From assembly GCA_937928775.1 (NCBI GenBank), contig CALFVI010000014.1:21028-85027 (forward strand): a stretch of 64,000 nucleotides of DNA. Reading direction: 5' to 3'. This DNA comes from an uncultured Elioraea sp. GTDB taxonomy: Bacteria > Pseudomonadota > Alphaproteobacteria > Acetobacterales > Acetobacteraceae. This document shows, piece after piece, positions 34,777 through 44,117 of this stretch (position 1 is its first letter; every line of letters begins with the position of its first letter). The notes beneath the pieces are model-generated. The model ran no database searches, was not told the origin of the DNA, and worked only from the letters and a program-made list of their open reading frames with translations. The position numbers and the translations under genes were made by a program.

Positions 34777-35685
34777 ACCGATCGCCATCGGCAGCGCGAT
34801 CCCATAGCGCGCGAGCACGGACCGGGCCCGATCCGGATAGTCAGTGATCAACCCGGCGACACCCCAATCGATCAGGCGCGCCATCTCGACTGGCCCGTTC
34901 ACGGTCCACGGGATCACCGCGACCCCGAGGGCGCGCGCCTCTGCCACCATGGCAGCGGTAAGATCTCGATGGTCCGGCGACCACACGGTGCCGCCCGCTG
35001 CGCGCACAACCGCCGGAATGGAACCGCCGTGCGCCCGCGGATCGAAGCCGGCCAACCAGGGCGAGGGTGCCGATCCGCACGGGGCAAGCGTGCGCGCACT
35101 GGTCAGGTATGAGGTCTTGATCGCCGGTTGGTGGCATTGCACCCAGAGCAGACTGCGCCAGTCAAACGACTGCACCATGGCCCGCTCCGCCACCCCCTCC
35201 GCGACCAGTACGCAGACCAGTCGCTCCGCCATCTCTTCAGGAGAGACCGTAAGGTCGGGACGGTCGGGAAAGAGTTTGGTCTCAATATTGAACCGGACGT
35301 GATCAGCGCCGCATGCCTTGGCGAGCGCGATCACCTCAGAGAGCGAGGGGATGCGTTCGCCGTCGACGGGGCACTGGTCGGGAAACAGCACTGCGGTGCG
35401 GCTGCCAGGCTTGAGACGCCCGACATCGTAGCGGCGGAGCTCTTCAAAGGTGAGGCTGCGAATCGCAGGACCCGCTGTATCGAGCCAAGCCCCGTCTGGC
35501 CCCCGGGTGAGGTCCGGGTTCAACACCGGATCATGGCTGACGACGACCACACCATCGGCCGTCACCGCGATGTCCATTTCCAGCGTGCTGACGCCGATGG
35601 CGAGCGCCCGGGAGAAGCCCGCGAGGGTATTCTCGGGGGCAAGCCCGCGCGCCCCGCGGTGGCCTTGCAGGTCAAAGACGCGCAT
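34765..35685 (-). CDS. glycerophosphodiester phosphodiesterase family protein
   Basis: QGHRGARGLAPENTLAGFSRALAIGVSTLEMDIAVTADGVVVVSHDP and VIPWTVNGPVEMARLIDWGVAGLITDYPD. Confidence 0.94.
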   Translation of the reverse strand: MRVFDLQGHRGARGLAPENTLAGFSRALAIGVSTLEMDIAVTADGVVVVSHDPVLNPDLTRGPDGAWLDTAGPAIRSLTFEELRRYDVGRLKPGSRTAVLFPDQCPVDGERIPSLSEVIALAKACGADHVRFNIETKLFPDRPDLTVSPEEMAERLVCVLVAEGVAERAMVQSFDWRSLLWVQCHQPAIKTSYLTSARTLAPCGSAPSPWLAGFDPRAHGGSIPAVVRAAGGTVWSPDHRDLTAAMVAEARALGVAVIPWTVNGPVEMARLIDWGVAGLITDYPDRARSVLARYGIALPMAIGSAG

Positions 35686-35732
35686 CTCACGCGCCGCTTG
35701 CGCGTCGCCGGCTGATTGCGCCTCTCAGCCTC

Positions 35733-35972
35733 TCAATCGCACGGACAGCCAGGAGTCGGGCCTGTGCTCTCGCGTACCACGTGATGGTCGATCCATTCGG
35801 CGACCAGCCTGCGCGCCTCGTTCACCGAAGCTTCGGGGTGATGGATCCGGTAGAGGATGGTGCAGGCGCGGAAGGCCTCGGGATCGCCCGTTCCGTGGGC
35901 GCGCAACTCGCGATAGGCCGAAACGACGGCCCGTTCGCAACGCCGCGCGATGTAGCTGAAATCTCGCCCCAT
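35733..35972 (-). CDS. small hypothetical protein (79 aa)
   Basis: Compact ORF with GGAGGG just upstream of the ATG; plausible helical composition. No recognised domain. Confidence 0.5.
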   Translation of the reverse strand: MGRDFSYIARRCERAVVSAYRELRAHGTGDPEAFRACTILYRIHHPEASVNEARRLVAEWIDHHVVRESTGPTPGCPCD

Positions 35973-36098
35973 CGACCCTCCGCCCTCACCACGTATCGGT
36001 CACTCTCTCCCGTCGCGGCCCAACTGAGAATGAATCGCAACGCAAGTGCGAGTGTAGGCCACGAAGAGAGGCGATTCAACCGTCGGCGCTCAGTGCGC

Positions 36099-37165
36099 TC
36101 AATCGGACAGACTGGCGGCGATCGCCTCCCCGACCTCCCGCGCGCCCGCCCCAACGCCGAGGTCGCGTGCGCAGCCCCGCGGCAAGCACCTGTTCGATCG
36201 CACGCAGGATCATGGCTGCCGCGCCGGTCTCGCCGAGATGGTCGAGCATCATCCCTCCGACCAGATCTGGGTGATCCGCACTTCCACCCGCCTGCCAGCA
36301 ATGTCGGGAGCTGAACCGTGCACCGGTTCGAACAGCGAGGGAAAGCGCCGTTCGGGGTCGGTGTTCGCCGAAGGCGCCTCCCCGACCGAGCCTGCCAGCG
36401 CAGCACCAAGGTCGGACAGGATGTCGCCGAAGAGATTGGAGCCCACCACGACGTCGAACCAGTCCGGGTGCTGCACAAAGTGCGCACACAGGATGTCGAT
36501 GTGGAACTGGTCCTGTCGCACGTCAGGACATGTCTGGCCGATTGCCGCGATGTGCTCGTCTCACCAGCGCATGGTGAGGGTGACGCCTTCGACTTGGTCG
36601 CGCCGGTGAGGTGCTTCTTCGGCCGAGAGCGCGCGAGTGTGATCGCGTTGCAGAGGATCCGATCGACGCCGAGGCGGGTGAACACGCTCTCCTGGACGAC
36701 GAACTCCCGCTCCGTGCCAGCGAACATACGCTCGCCGACAGGCGAGGACTCGCCCTCCGTGTTTTCGCGAACGACGATGACATCGATGTCCTCGGGCCCG
36801 CGCCCAGCCAGGGGGCTGCGCATGCCTGGAAGCAAGCAAACGGGGCGGAGGTTCACGTACTGGTCGAAGCTGCGGCGGATCGGAATCAACAGACCCCAGA
36901 GCGAGACGTGGTCGGGCACCCCCGGCCAACCGACCGCGCCGAGAAAAATCCCATCCGCCTCGCGCAGGCGCTCGAGAGCATCCTCGGGGATCAGCGCACC
37001 GGTCGTCAGCGAGGGGCCGCAAGACCAGTCGTATTCGGTGCAGTCGAAGGAAAAGCCAAAGCGGCGCCCGGCAGCTTCCAGCACGCGCGCCCCTTCGGGC
37101 ACAATCTCGCGCCCGATGCCGTCGCCCGGGATCACCGCGATGGCCTAGCGGCAGTCGCTGGCCAT
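36099..37165 (-). pseudogene. tartrate / D-malate / isopropylmalate-type dehydrogenase pseudogene
   Basis: Family-typical segments fall in successive frames: IPGDGIGREIVPEGARVLEAAGRRFGF..., QDQFHIDILCAHFVQHPDWFDVVVGSNLFGDILSDLGAALAGS...RRFPSLFEPVHGSAPDIAG, GMMLDHLGETGAAAMILRAIEQVLAAGLRT, DLGVGAGAREVGEAIAASLSD*. Three frame changes (about 36587, 36255, 36175), an in-frame TAG near the N-terminus, and a TGA at 36561-36563. Confidence 0.9.
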
Positions 37166-37335
37166 GAAACGCCCCCACAGTATGCGGCTGGGTGAACCAA
37201 CCCTGGGCGGGAGGCGCGATCGCGTCAATCGGCCGCCGGCGTTACCCTGCCTCATCACCGCGGCACCACCATTCTTCTTCAGACGAAAAACGCCGCGGCT
37301 CATTGGCGCACGCGCGACCCTCGTCCCTCGAGGCT

Positions 37336-37621
37336 TCAGTGCAGGTGCGGCGCCGCGCCCGCATGACCAGCAACAAGGCCGCACACCTTCTCCAGGTACC
37401 GCCTGACCTACCCGGGCTTGCTCTGTGCGCACAATGCGAGCGGGATCTTGCGGTGGAAATCGTCGGAGTCGTCGAGACGCTGGCGAACGATCTCCTCCAA
37501 GCATCGCATCGCGCAGAAGGACACGGGCCGGATCGGCCTCTTGCATTTCGACCCAAATCACCTCGTTGCAGAAGCGGCGCAGAACCGCGTCAAGCGGAAG
37601 CGTAACGTCTTGCTTAGACAT
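37336..37621 (-). pseudogene. decayed short ORF of unknown function
   Basis: MSKQDVTLPLDAVLRRFCNEVIWVEMQEADPARVLLRDAM, then a frame change to LEEIVRQRLDDSDDFHRKIPLALCAQSKPG, TAG at 37408-37410, then VRRYLEKVCGLVAGHAGAAPHLH*. Confidence 0.5.
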
Positions 37622-37671
37622 GGCCATCGCAGCGGCGCGCCAAGGCCCCATCGCTTCACCATGCCGGAGGG

Positions 37672-40600
37672 CTATACCCGCGCAGGGTCGAGCCTTGTCT
37701 GCCGGCCAGGTGAAGGGGCAGGGGCCGGCGCACGGGTGGTCGCGGTGCCGTTCGGCTGCACTGGCAACCGACGGTCCCCGCGAGCGGCCTCGATTTCGCG
37801 CATGATCGTGGCGACGAGTGCATCCGCCGCGCCGTCGGGGTTGCTGAACCAGTCGGTGGACCATACGCGCACGATGCGCCAGCCAAGCCGCTTCAGGTTT
37901 TCCTCGCGTAGCCGATCGCGGTCTCGCACGCAGCGCGCGCGGTGGTAGGTGGCGCCGTCGCACTCAATCCCGACCACGTACCGCGTCGGGTCGTCCGGGT
38001 CGCGCACGGCGAGGTCGATGCGATAGCCTTGCACGCCAAGCTGAGGGACGACGTCGAAGCCGCGCGCGATCAGAGTGCGCCTCACCGCCTCCTCGAACGG
38101 GCTCTCTGGGCTGCCTGTCGTGCCGTCCGTCCTTGCTGGCAATACACCACCCTCGCGCGCATAGGCGAGATAGTCGCGCAGAATGCGTACGCCGCGCGCC
38201 TTGCCGTCGGCCAAGATCTCTTCCGGCTCCAGCGAGGCAAACAGGACGATTTTCGCGCGGGCACGAGTGAAGAGCACGTTGAGACGACGATCCCCATCGG
38301 CGTTGCGCTGGATCGGCGCGAATCGTTGATGCAGCACACCTTCTTCGGTCCTGCCGTAGCCGAGCGAGATCAGCACCACGTCGCGTTCGTCACCCTGTAC
38401 GTTCTCGAGGTTCTTGACGAAGAATGGCTCGCGCGGGCTCGCACGCTCCTCCCAGGCATCGAGGTAGCAGCGCAGAGCGTCATTTCGCGTCGCCTGCACA
38501 TCGATCTCGCGTCGGATCAGGTCCGCTTGCGCCACGTTCATGGCCACCACACCCATGCTCAAATCCGGGCGCCTGGCCGCCCGCGCCACCACCTCGGCGA
38601 CGATGGCCCGGGCCTCCTCGATGTTTACTCTCCGGCCCTCGCCGCCCCGCCAGAGGCCGCCCACCTGCCGAAGCTCGACACCCAAATCCTCGCCCGGCTC
38701 CGCAGCAGCGGGAAAGACAACGAGCTCGTCGTCGTAGAAGTGCCGGTTGGAGAAGGCGATCAGCGACTGGTGGCGGGAACGGTAGTGCCACAGCAGGCGC
38801 CGCTTCGGGGCAAAGGCACGCGCGGCTAGGTCGAGAACGGACTTCGCGCCTTCCGGCGCATCCTCTTCGTCATCCTCCTCGCCGTCAAACAGTCGCTCGA
38901 AGAAGTCGGTTGGCGGCAGCTGCTTCGGATCACCCACAATCACCGTCTGACGACCGCGGAGCAGCGACCCGAAAGCGTCTTCGGGCCTGATCTGCGAGGC
39001 CTCGTCCATCACGATGAGATCGAACGCATCAGATCGCGCCGGCAACAGCTCGGCGACGGAGAGGGGCGACATCATCACGCACGGGAAAAGAGTCGTGACT
39101 GCATTGAAGGCCCGATCCATCAGCCTCCGCAGCGGAATGAAACGTTTCCTTTTGGTCAATTCATGGTTGATCAATGCCATCTCGGTCCAGTCCGCGCGCG
39201 GGCCGCTCGCCGACCCGGACGGCGGGGTGCGCGCGAGCAGTGCCTCACGCAGCCGCGCGGCGTTCGCATCAAGCAACGCAGCATCGGCGCGGCGGAAACG
39301 CTCGCGCATCTGCTCGAGATCGTCGCCGCCAAGGCAAAGGATTTTCCCCGCCTTTGCCCCGTGCAGCGAGGCTGCACGATGCGCCACGCACCAGGCAAGC
39401 GCCGTGGTCAAACGATCGGGCGCGATCCACCCCGCCTCGGCCGCTGCGGCAAGGGGCCCGGCCAAGGGGTGTTCGCGTGCGGCCTCAAGACGCTTGCGCC
39501 AATGCACAGTCGGCAGGATCAGGGCGCGCTGCGCAATCAGCTGTTCCATCCGCCGCAGCACATCCTGAAACGACTCCGACGGTTGCGGACCCAGCGCTAC
39601 AGCGCCGATCTCGCGCAGTGCCTCTTCCGCTCCGCTTAGCCTGTTGAGCGCCACCTGAAGGCTGCGCGTCGCCGAGGCGATTTCGGCCCTTTGTGCCGCA
39701 TCCCCTGCGAGCAGGGCGGCAGCCCCCTCGGGGATCACGTCGTGGACCTCGCGGGCGCGGGCGATCGCCTGCTCCGCCGCAACCAAGGCCTGCTCGTCCG
39801 CCAGCGCCTCCGATCCGAACAGTACGGGCCAGAGCGGATCTGTGCGCGCATGGTCTTCTGCATCGAGCTGCCGCAACGCCTCCGCCACGCGGCTTGCCTC
39901 ACCGATCGCCAAACTGAGCGGTAGGCCGAGCGCACGCGCCAATTGACGCATTTTTTCGATGCGTTCGAGCCGCCCTGCCGCGCTCTCGATCACCGCATCG
40001 ACTCCGCCCGTGCCGTCTGATCGAGCAAGCGCCTCGCGCAGGGGGGCAAGAGCTGGCGCCGCTGCGGCGAGGCCTCGGAAATCCTGCTCCGGCAGCGCGA
40101 TGAGTTGGCGAAGAAGCGATCGCGGCACGCCCGCACGCTCACTCTCGGCCAATGTCGCCTGCCACTGAGCGGCCTCGGCGAGAGCGGCGATGGGAAGCCG
40201 ACGCGGATCCCTTACGTTCTCGCAATGACGGCGGATGACGTCCCGTGCCGCGAGCTCGGCGCCCTTCTCGATCGCAGCCAGGGCGTCGTGCAACAGCTCC
40301 GCCGCGCGGCGCGGCTTTGGCAAATCAGTTGCGCCGGCCCATAGCTGGCGCAACACCCGACGCGCCTCGCGCCCGCGCGATGTCCAGCCGGTCATCAGCC
40401 GCCAGGAGGTGAAAACACGGCACGCCGTCACGAGTTGCGCACGATCGAGGACCAACAGACGATCCACGTCCAACTCCAACGCGAGCTTTCTGAACCGATC
40501 GATCAGTTCGTCGTGCGCCGCGAGCGTCTCGCGTAGAGCTCCAGCATCGCGTTCAAGTCCTTGGCGTCGCAAGCCGATGGCGGCTTCCGGCAACTGGGAA

Positions 40601-42939
40601 GCGAGCTGCGCTAGGTGAATCAGGAGCGCTGCGTCGCGCTGCGAGAGGCTGCGATGGTCAACACCGAGAGGCTCGGCGACCTCGGTGCGCAGGTGGTCGA
40701 CCGCATTGCGCAGAGCCTGATCGTCGTCGCGCGCAGCCTCTGCGATGGTCTCCAGATCACCGACTTTGGTCTCTGCTGGCAGCTCCACCTCGCGCACGAG
40801 TTGGGCAAAGTCGGAGAAGGCTGCACGATCAATGTTTTCCGGAATGCCGCACTCGTGAAGCAGAGCGCGTGCTGCGCGTCCGGCACGTGCATGCCTGATC
40901 AGCGCGTCTGCCTGTCGCACGCGAGCGGGGTCAACGAACAAATCTGTCGCGAGAGAGGGCGGCTCATTCAGCTTGTCGACGACCGTATCGAGCCGGCAAC
41001 AGAGGTCGCGTGCCGCGGCCACGGTCGCCTTCGGCGCGCAGCCCAAAGCCCTGGCGAGGCAAAGGATCGCGTTCTCAGCTGCCTCGACTGCTTGACGCAA
41101 CTCCTCGAGCCGACCGACCAGAGCCTCGGCCGCGTCCGCGTTCGGCTCGGCAAGGCGAACGGCCCGGAATGGGCTTTCGTGCGCCGCCACGCCGAGTTCG
41201 ACGAGGGAGAGGGCGGCTCTCGCCATTCCGTCGACGAGCCGTTCCGCTTCAGCGACGGCGGGACCATCAATCTCGGCCGGGAAACGACGGAGAACCTCTC
41301 TGAAGCTCGCTCGTTCCGCGGCATTTGGCCGATGCAGGAGGCTCTGCCCGACGAGATCGACGAAACACTCGCCCCGCGGTCCGACAGGCCTGCTGGTGGC
41401 CGCTACGTACTCGCGCAACACGGCGGCTGCCTCGGTCACATCGTTGCGGTCTGCCGATGCCTTGTGGGGAGCAGCACTTTGGGCAAGTCGCCGTTCGATC
41501 CGCTCGATCACTGACTTCGGCTGTGCTTCAGGCCCATGCAGGGGCAGCGCGAAGGCGTCGAGCCCCCGTTCGGCAAGCCGATTCAACACCACCTCCAGGG
41601 CAGCGCGCTTCTCGGAGACGAACAGCACCCGTTTCCCGGCGCCGATTGCGTTTGCGATCAGGTTGACGATGGTCTGCGATTTGCCAGTGCCGGGCGGCCC
41701 CTCGAGCACGAAGCTCCGCCCCTCCATCGCGTCGATGATCGCCGCGTGCTGGCTGGAGTCGGCATCGGTGATCAGGTAGGGCGTGAGCGCGGCCTTCGCT
41801 GCGTCCTCGACGTCGATCTCTGTCGCCCGCGCATCAATGCTCGCTGTTCCGACGCCGCGCAGCAGGGCAAAAACGAGCGGATGCGCCGCGGGCTCACCAC
41901 TCCGCCACTGGGCCGCATCGAGATCGCGCCAGATCGCGAAGCGCGCGAAGGAGAGCGGAGCGAGCGTCAGAGAAGGCTCGACGGACCATCCCTTGCGCGT
42001 GGAGGCAAGCTCTTTCGTATCCAAAAGGAACTTCCTCGTCGCCGCCCAAACATCGCCCTCCTCGGAGAGGAGCGGCGGCAAGGCAAGGGCGAAATCCTTG
42101 CGCAGTCGCTCCGCCAGCGTTTCGTTGCGTTCAACCTGTTCACCCTCCGCCCGCAGGAGAAAAAGCGGGCCGCGGGAGCGTGGATCCGTTTTGCGCTCCA
42201 GCGCGACGGGTAGAAGGAGAAGCGGCGAGACGTTGCGCGCCGTGCCCCCCTCCGACTCGGGCCAGTGCAGAAGACCGATGACGAGCTTCAGGATCTCGAT
42301 GCCGCGCTCCTCCCGGGCCGAGCGGGCTTTTCGCAGCAGGGCCTCAGCGCGCCCCTGCAGGTCTTTGCCGAACAAGAGAGTTTGCAGGGCCAGCGGTGTT
42401 GCCCGCCCCGGACCGTTTTCCGGCCGGCTCCCTGTCGGCTGCGGCGGTTCAAGCGGGAGCGTGTACGATGTCGGCAAACCATGTTGCCTGGCGACGACAA
42501 GAGGGTCGGCACGTCGTGCGACGACACGCTGCGGCAGCCCAAGGTCGCGACGCACGGCGGCACGCAACTCGCCTTCGATCCGATCCAAATCCGCTTCAGC
42601 GGTGGCGTCATCTTCGCCGCGCGCGAGTGCGCTCTGCCAGTCTGCGGAGAGAGCTTTCCGCTCCTCGAGCCTGCTTAGGAACTCCGGTGTCTGCTCTTCG
42701 GGCGGAACCGTCTCCTCTGGCGGGTCTGGAACCTCCGCAAGCGGGATGGCCCGTCCCGCCAACAATTCCTGCAGGGCCTCGCGCAGGGATGGAGCGGTGA
42801 AGCGAAGAACGCTGCTGCGGGAACTGAGGCGCAGGTGAATGAGGCCATTGCGCCGCCCGAGATCGAGCACCCGTGTGCGCCACCACTCAAGATCCTTCGC
42901 TGCAAGGGCGATGTCGGTCTGGGATGGGCGGAATGACAT
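37672..42939 (-). CDS. DUF4011-type SF1 (COG1112/UPF1-like) helicase with C-terminal Vsr/REase_MTES_1575-like nuclease domain
   Basis: N-term LEWWRTRVLDLGRRNGLIHL; Walker A LEGPPGTGKSQTIVNLIANAI; Walker B DEASQIRPEDAFGSLLRGRQTVIVGDPKQLPPT; helicase motifs LFTRARAKIVLFAS; nuclease-like SPFEEAVRRTLIARGFDVVPQLGVQGYRIDLAVRD...VVGIECDGATYHRARCVRDRDRLREENLKRLGWRIVRVWSTDWFSNP. Start placed at Met 42939. Confidence 0.88.
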   Translation of the reverse strand: MSFRPSQTDIALAAKDLEWWRTRVLDLGRRNGLIHLRLSSRSSVLRFTAPSLREALQELLAGRAIPLAEVPDPPEETVPPEEQTPEFLSRLEERKALSADWQSALARGEDDATAEADLDRIEGELRAAVRRDLGLPQRVVARRADPLVVARQHGLPTSYTLPLEPPQPTGSRPENGPGRATPLALQTLLFGKDLQGRAEALLRKARSAREERGIEILKLVIGLLHWPESEGGTARNVSPLLLLPVALERKTDPRSRGPLFLLRAEGEQVERNETLAERLRKDFALALPPLLSEEGDVWAATRKFLLDTKELASTRKGWSVEPSLTLAPLSFARFAIWRDLDAAQWRSGEPAAHPLVFALLRGVGTASIDARATEIDVEDAAKAALTPYLITDADSSQHAAIIDAMEGRSFVLEGPPGTGKSQTIVNLIANAIGAGKRVLFVSEKRAALEVVLNRLAERGLDAFALPLHGPEAQPKSVIERIERRLAQSAAPHKASADRNDVTEAAAVLREYVAATSRPVGPRGECFVDLVGQSLLHRPNAAERASFREVLRRFPAEIDGPAVAEAERLVDGMARAALSLVELGVAAHESPFRAVRLAEPNADAAEALVGRLEELRQAVEAAENAILCLARALGCAPKATVAAARDLCCRLDTVVDKLNEPPSLATDLFVDPARVRQADALIRHARAGRAARALLHECGIPENIDRAAFSDFAQLVREVELPAETKVGDLETIAEAARDDDQALRNAVDHLRTEVAEPLGVDHRSLSQRDAALLIHLAQLASQLPEAAIGLRRQGLERDAGALRETLAAHDELIDRFRKLALELDVDRLLVLDRAQLVTACRVFTSWRLMTGWTSRGREARRVLRQLWAGATDLPKPRRAAELLHDALAAIEKGAELAARDVIRRHCENVRDPRRLPIAALAEAAQWQATLAESERAGVPRSLLRQLIALPEQDFRGLAAAAPALAPLREALARSDGTGGVDAVIESAAGRLERIEKMRQLARALGLPLSLAIGEASRVAEALRQLDAEDHARTDPLWPVLFGSEALADEQALVAAEQAIARAREVHDVIPEGAAALLAGDAAQRAEIASATRSLQVALNRLSGAEEALREIGAVALGPQPSESFQDVLRRMEQLIAQRALILPTVHWRKRLEAAREHPLAGPLAAAAEAGWIAPDRLTTALAWCVAHRAASLHGAKAGKILCLGGDDLEQMRERFRRADAALLDANAARLREALLARTPPSGSASGPRADWTEMALINHELTKRKRFIPLRRLMDRAFNAVTTLFPCVMMSPLSVAELLPARSDAFDLIVMDEASQIRPEDAFGSLLRGRQTVIVGDPKQLPPTDFFERLFDGEEDDEEDAPEGAKSVLDLAARAFAPKRRLLWHYRSRHQSLIAFSNRHFYDDELVVFPAAAEPGEDLGVELRQVGGLWRGGEGRRVNIEEARAIVAEVVARAARRPDLSMGVVAMNVAQADLIRREIDVQATRNDALRCYLDAWEERASPREPFFVKNLENVQGDERDVVLISLGYGRTEEGVLHQRFAPIQRNADGDRRLNVLFTRARAKIVLFASLEPEEILADGKARGVRILRDYLAYAREGGVLPARTDGTTGSPESPFEEAVRRTLIARGFDVVPQLGVQGYRIDLAVRDPDDPTRYVVGIECDGATYHRARCVRDRDRLREENLKRLGWRIVRVWSTDWFSNPDGAADALVATIMREIEAARGDRRLPVQPNGTATTRAPAPAPSPGRQTRLDPARV

Positions 42940-43159
42940 CTGCAGACTGCGCCGGTCGCGGGTACAACCCTGGATTATGTTCTTCCGCCCTTTTTCTCGC
43001 ACGCGCGAAGCGCTCCCCACAATACGTCGGTTTCGGACGAGTCTCCTATCGCTCCTGCCCTGTTACCGTGCAGGACGACGGTTCAGCGCACGCGCTGCTG
43101 TACGCTTGACCGCGCCCGGGCGGCGGCTGAGAAACGCGGTGCTTGGGAGGAAAAAGCCG

Positions 43160-44113
43160 ATGACACGACGCCGCACCCTGCTTGCCGCCGCAGCCCTTGC
43201 CCCCTTCGCGTCGCGCGCCCAGGCCCAGGCCTATCCCTCGCGCCCGATCCGCCTCATCGTCGCCTACCCGCCAGGCGGGTCGACCGACCTCCTCGCGCGC
43301 GCCTTCGCCGAACGCCTCTCCGCGCGCTTCAACGGTGCGGCGGTGGTGGTGGAGAACCGCGCTGGAGGCGGCGGCATCGTCGGCACCGTGGCCGCAGCGC
43401 AAGCGCCGGCAGACGGCTACACGCTGACCCTCGGCAACAACCAGACCCACGCCTCGAATCAGGCGATGATGCGCGTGTTGCCTTACCACGTGCTCGACAG
43501 TTTCGCCCCCATCGCGCGGCTCGCCTCGGTGCCGCATGCGATCATCGTTCCTGCGTCCGGCGCGCGAACGATCGCGGAACTGAAGGCGAAGGGGCGAGTG
43601 ACATACGCCTCCTCCTCCGTGGGCAGCGCAAGCCACGTCATCGGCGAAGGGATCGCGCGCCGTTTCGGTATCGAAGCAACCCACGTGCCCTATCGCGGCG
43701 CCGCCCCCGCCACCCAGGACACGGTCAGCGGTGTGGTCGACTACTACGTCTCCACCCTGCCGACCATGATGCCGCTGTTGCGCGAAGGCCGCGTGCGCGC
43801 GCTCGCCATCGGCTCTGCCGCGCGGCACCCAGACCTGCCCAACGTGCCCACCTTCGAGGAGATCGGAGCGCAAGGGCTTGCGGTAGATGCCTGGTTTGGG
43901 CTGTGGGCGCCTGCCGGTACGCCGGAACCGATCATCACCAAACTCGGCGAGGCGGCGGTGGCGATCGTCAGCGAAACCGGGATGAGGGAGCGGCTTGCTG
44001 CGATGGGCTTCGTCTCTGCCCCCCTCGGCCCGGCCGAGTTCGCCCGCTTCCAACGCGAGGAAGTTGCGCGCTGGGCCGCACTCGCCGAACTTACTGGCAT
44101 TCGCATGGAATAA
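43160..44113 (+). CDS. Bug/TctC family tripartite tricarboxylate transporter substrate-binding protein
   Basis: Signal peptide MTRRRTLLAAAALAPFASRAQA, then YPSRPIRLIVAYPPGGSTDLLARAFAERLS and VVVENRAGGGGIVGT. Confidence 0.93.
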   Translation: MTRRRTLLAAAALAPFASRAQAQAYPSRPIRLIVAYPPGGSTDLLARAFAERLSARFNGAAVVVENRAGGGGIVGTVAAAQAPADGYTLTLGNNQTHASNQAMMRVLPYHVLDSFAPIARLASVPHAIIVPASGARTIAELKAKGRVTYASSSVGSASHVIGEGIARRFGIEATHVPYRGAAPATQDTVSGVVDYYVSTLPTMMPLLREGRVRALAIGSAARHPDLPNVPTFEEIGAQGLAVDAWFGLWAPAGTPEPIITKLGEAAVAIVSETGMRERLAAMGFVSAPLGPAEFARFQREEVARWAALAELTGIRME

Positions 44114-44117
44114 GGCT

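Noticed and set aside
36561-36563. TGA at a normally Trp position in the dehydrogenase as possible recoding (UGA=Trp or selenocysteine)
   Set aside because: The same gene carries an in-frame TAG and three frame changes, and conserved genes in the window use TGA as an ordinary stop (for example murB, gltA), so simple decay is the better explanation.
35822-37135. 437-aa ORF as an intact isopropylmalate/tartrate dehydrogenase
   Set aside because: Only the first about 180 residues are family-like; after that the true homology moves to other frames, so this is a pseudogene.
37145-37963. 272-aa minus-strand ORF overlapping the helicase 3' end
   Set aside because: Only a short middle segment looks protein-like (the decayed ORF reported separately); the rest is out-of-frame helicase and intergenic sequence.
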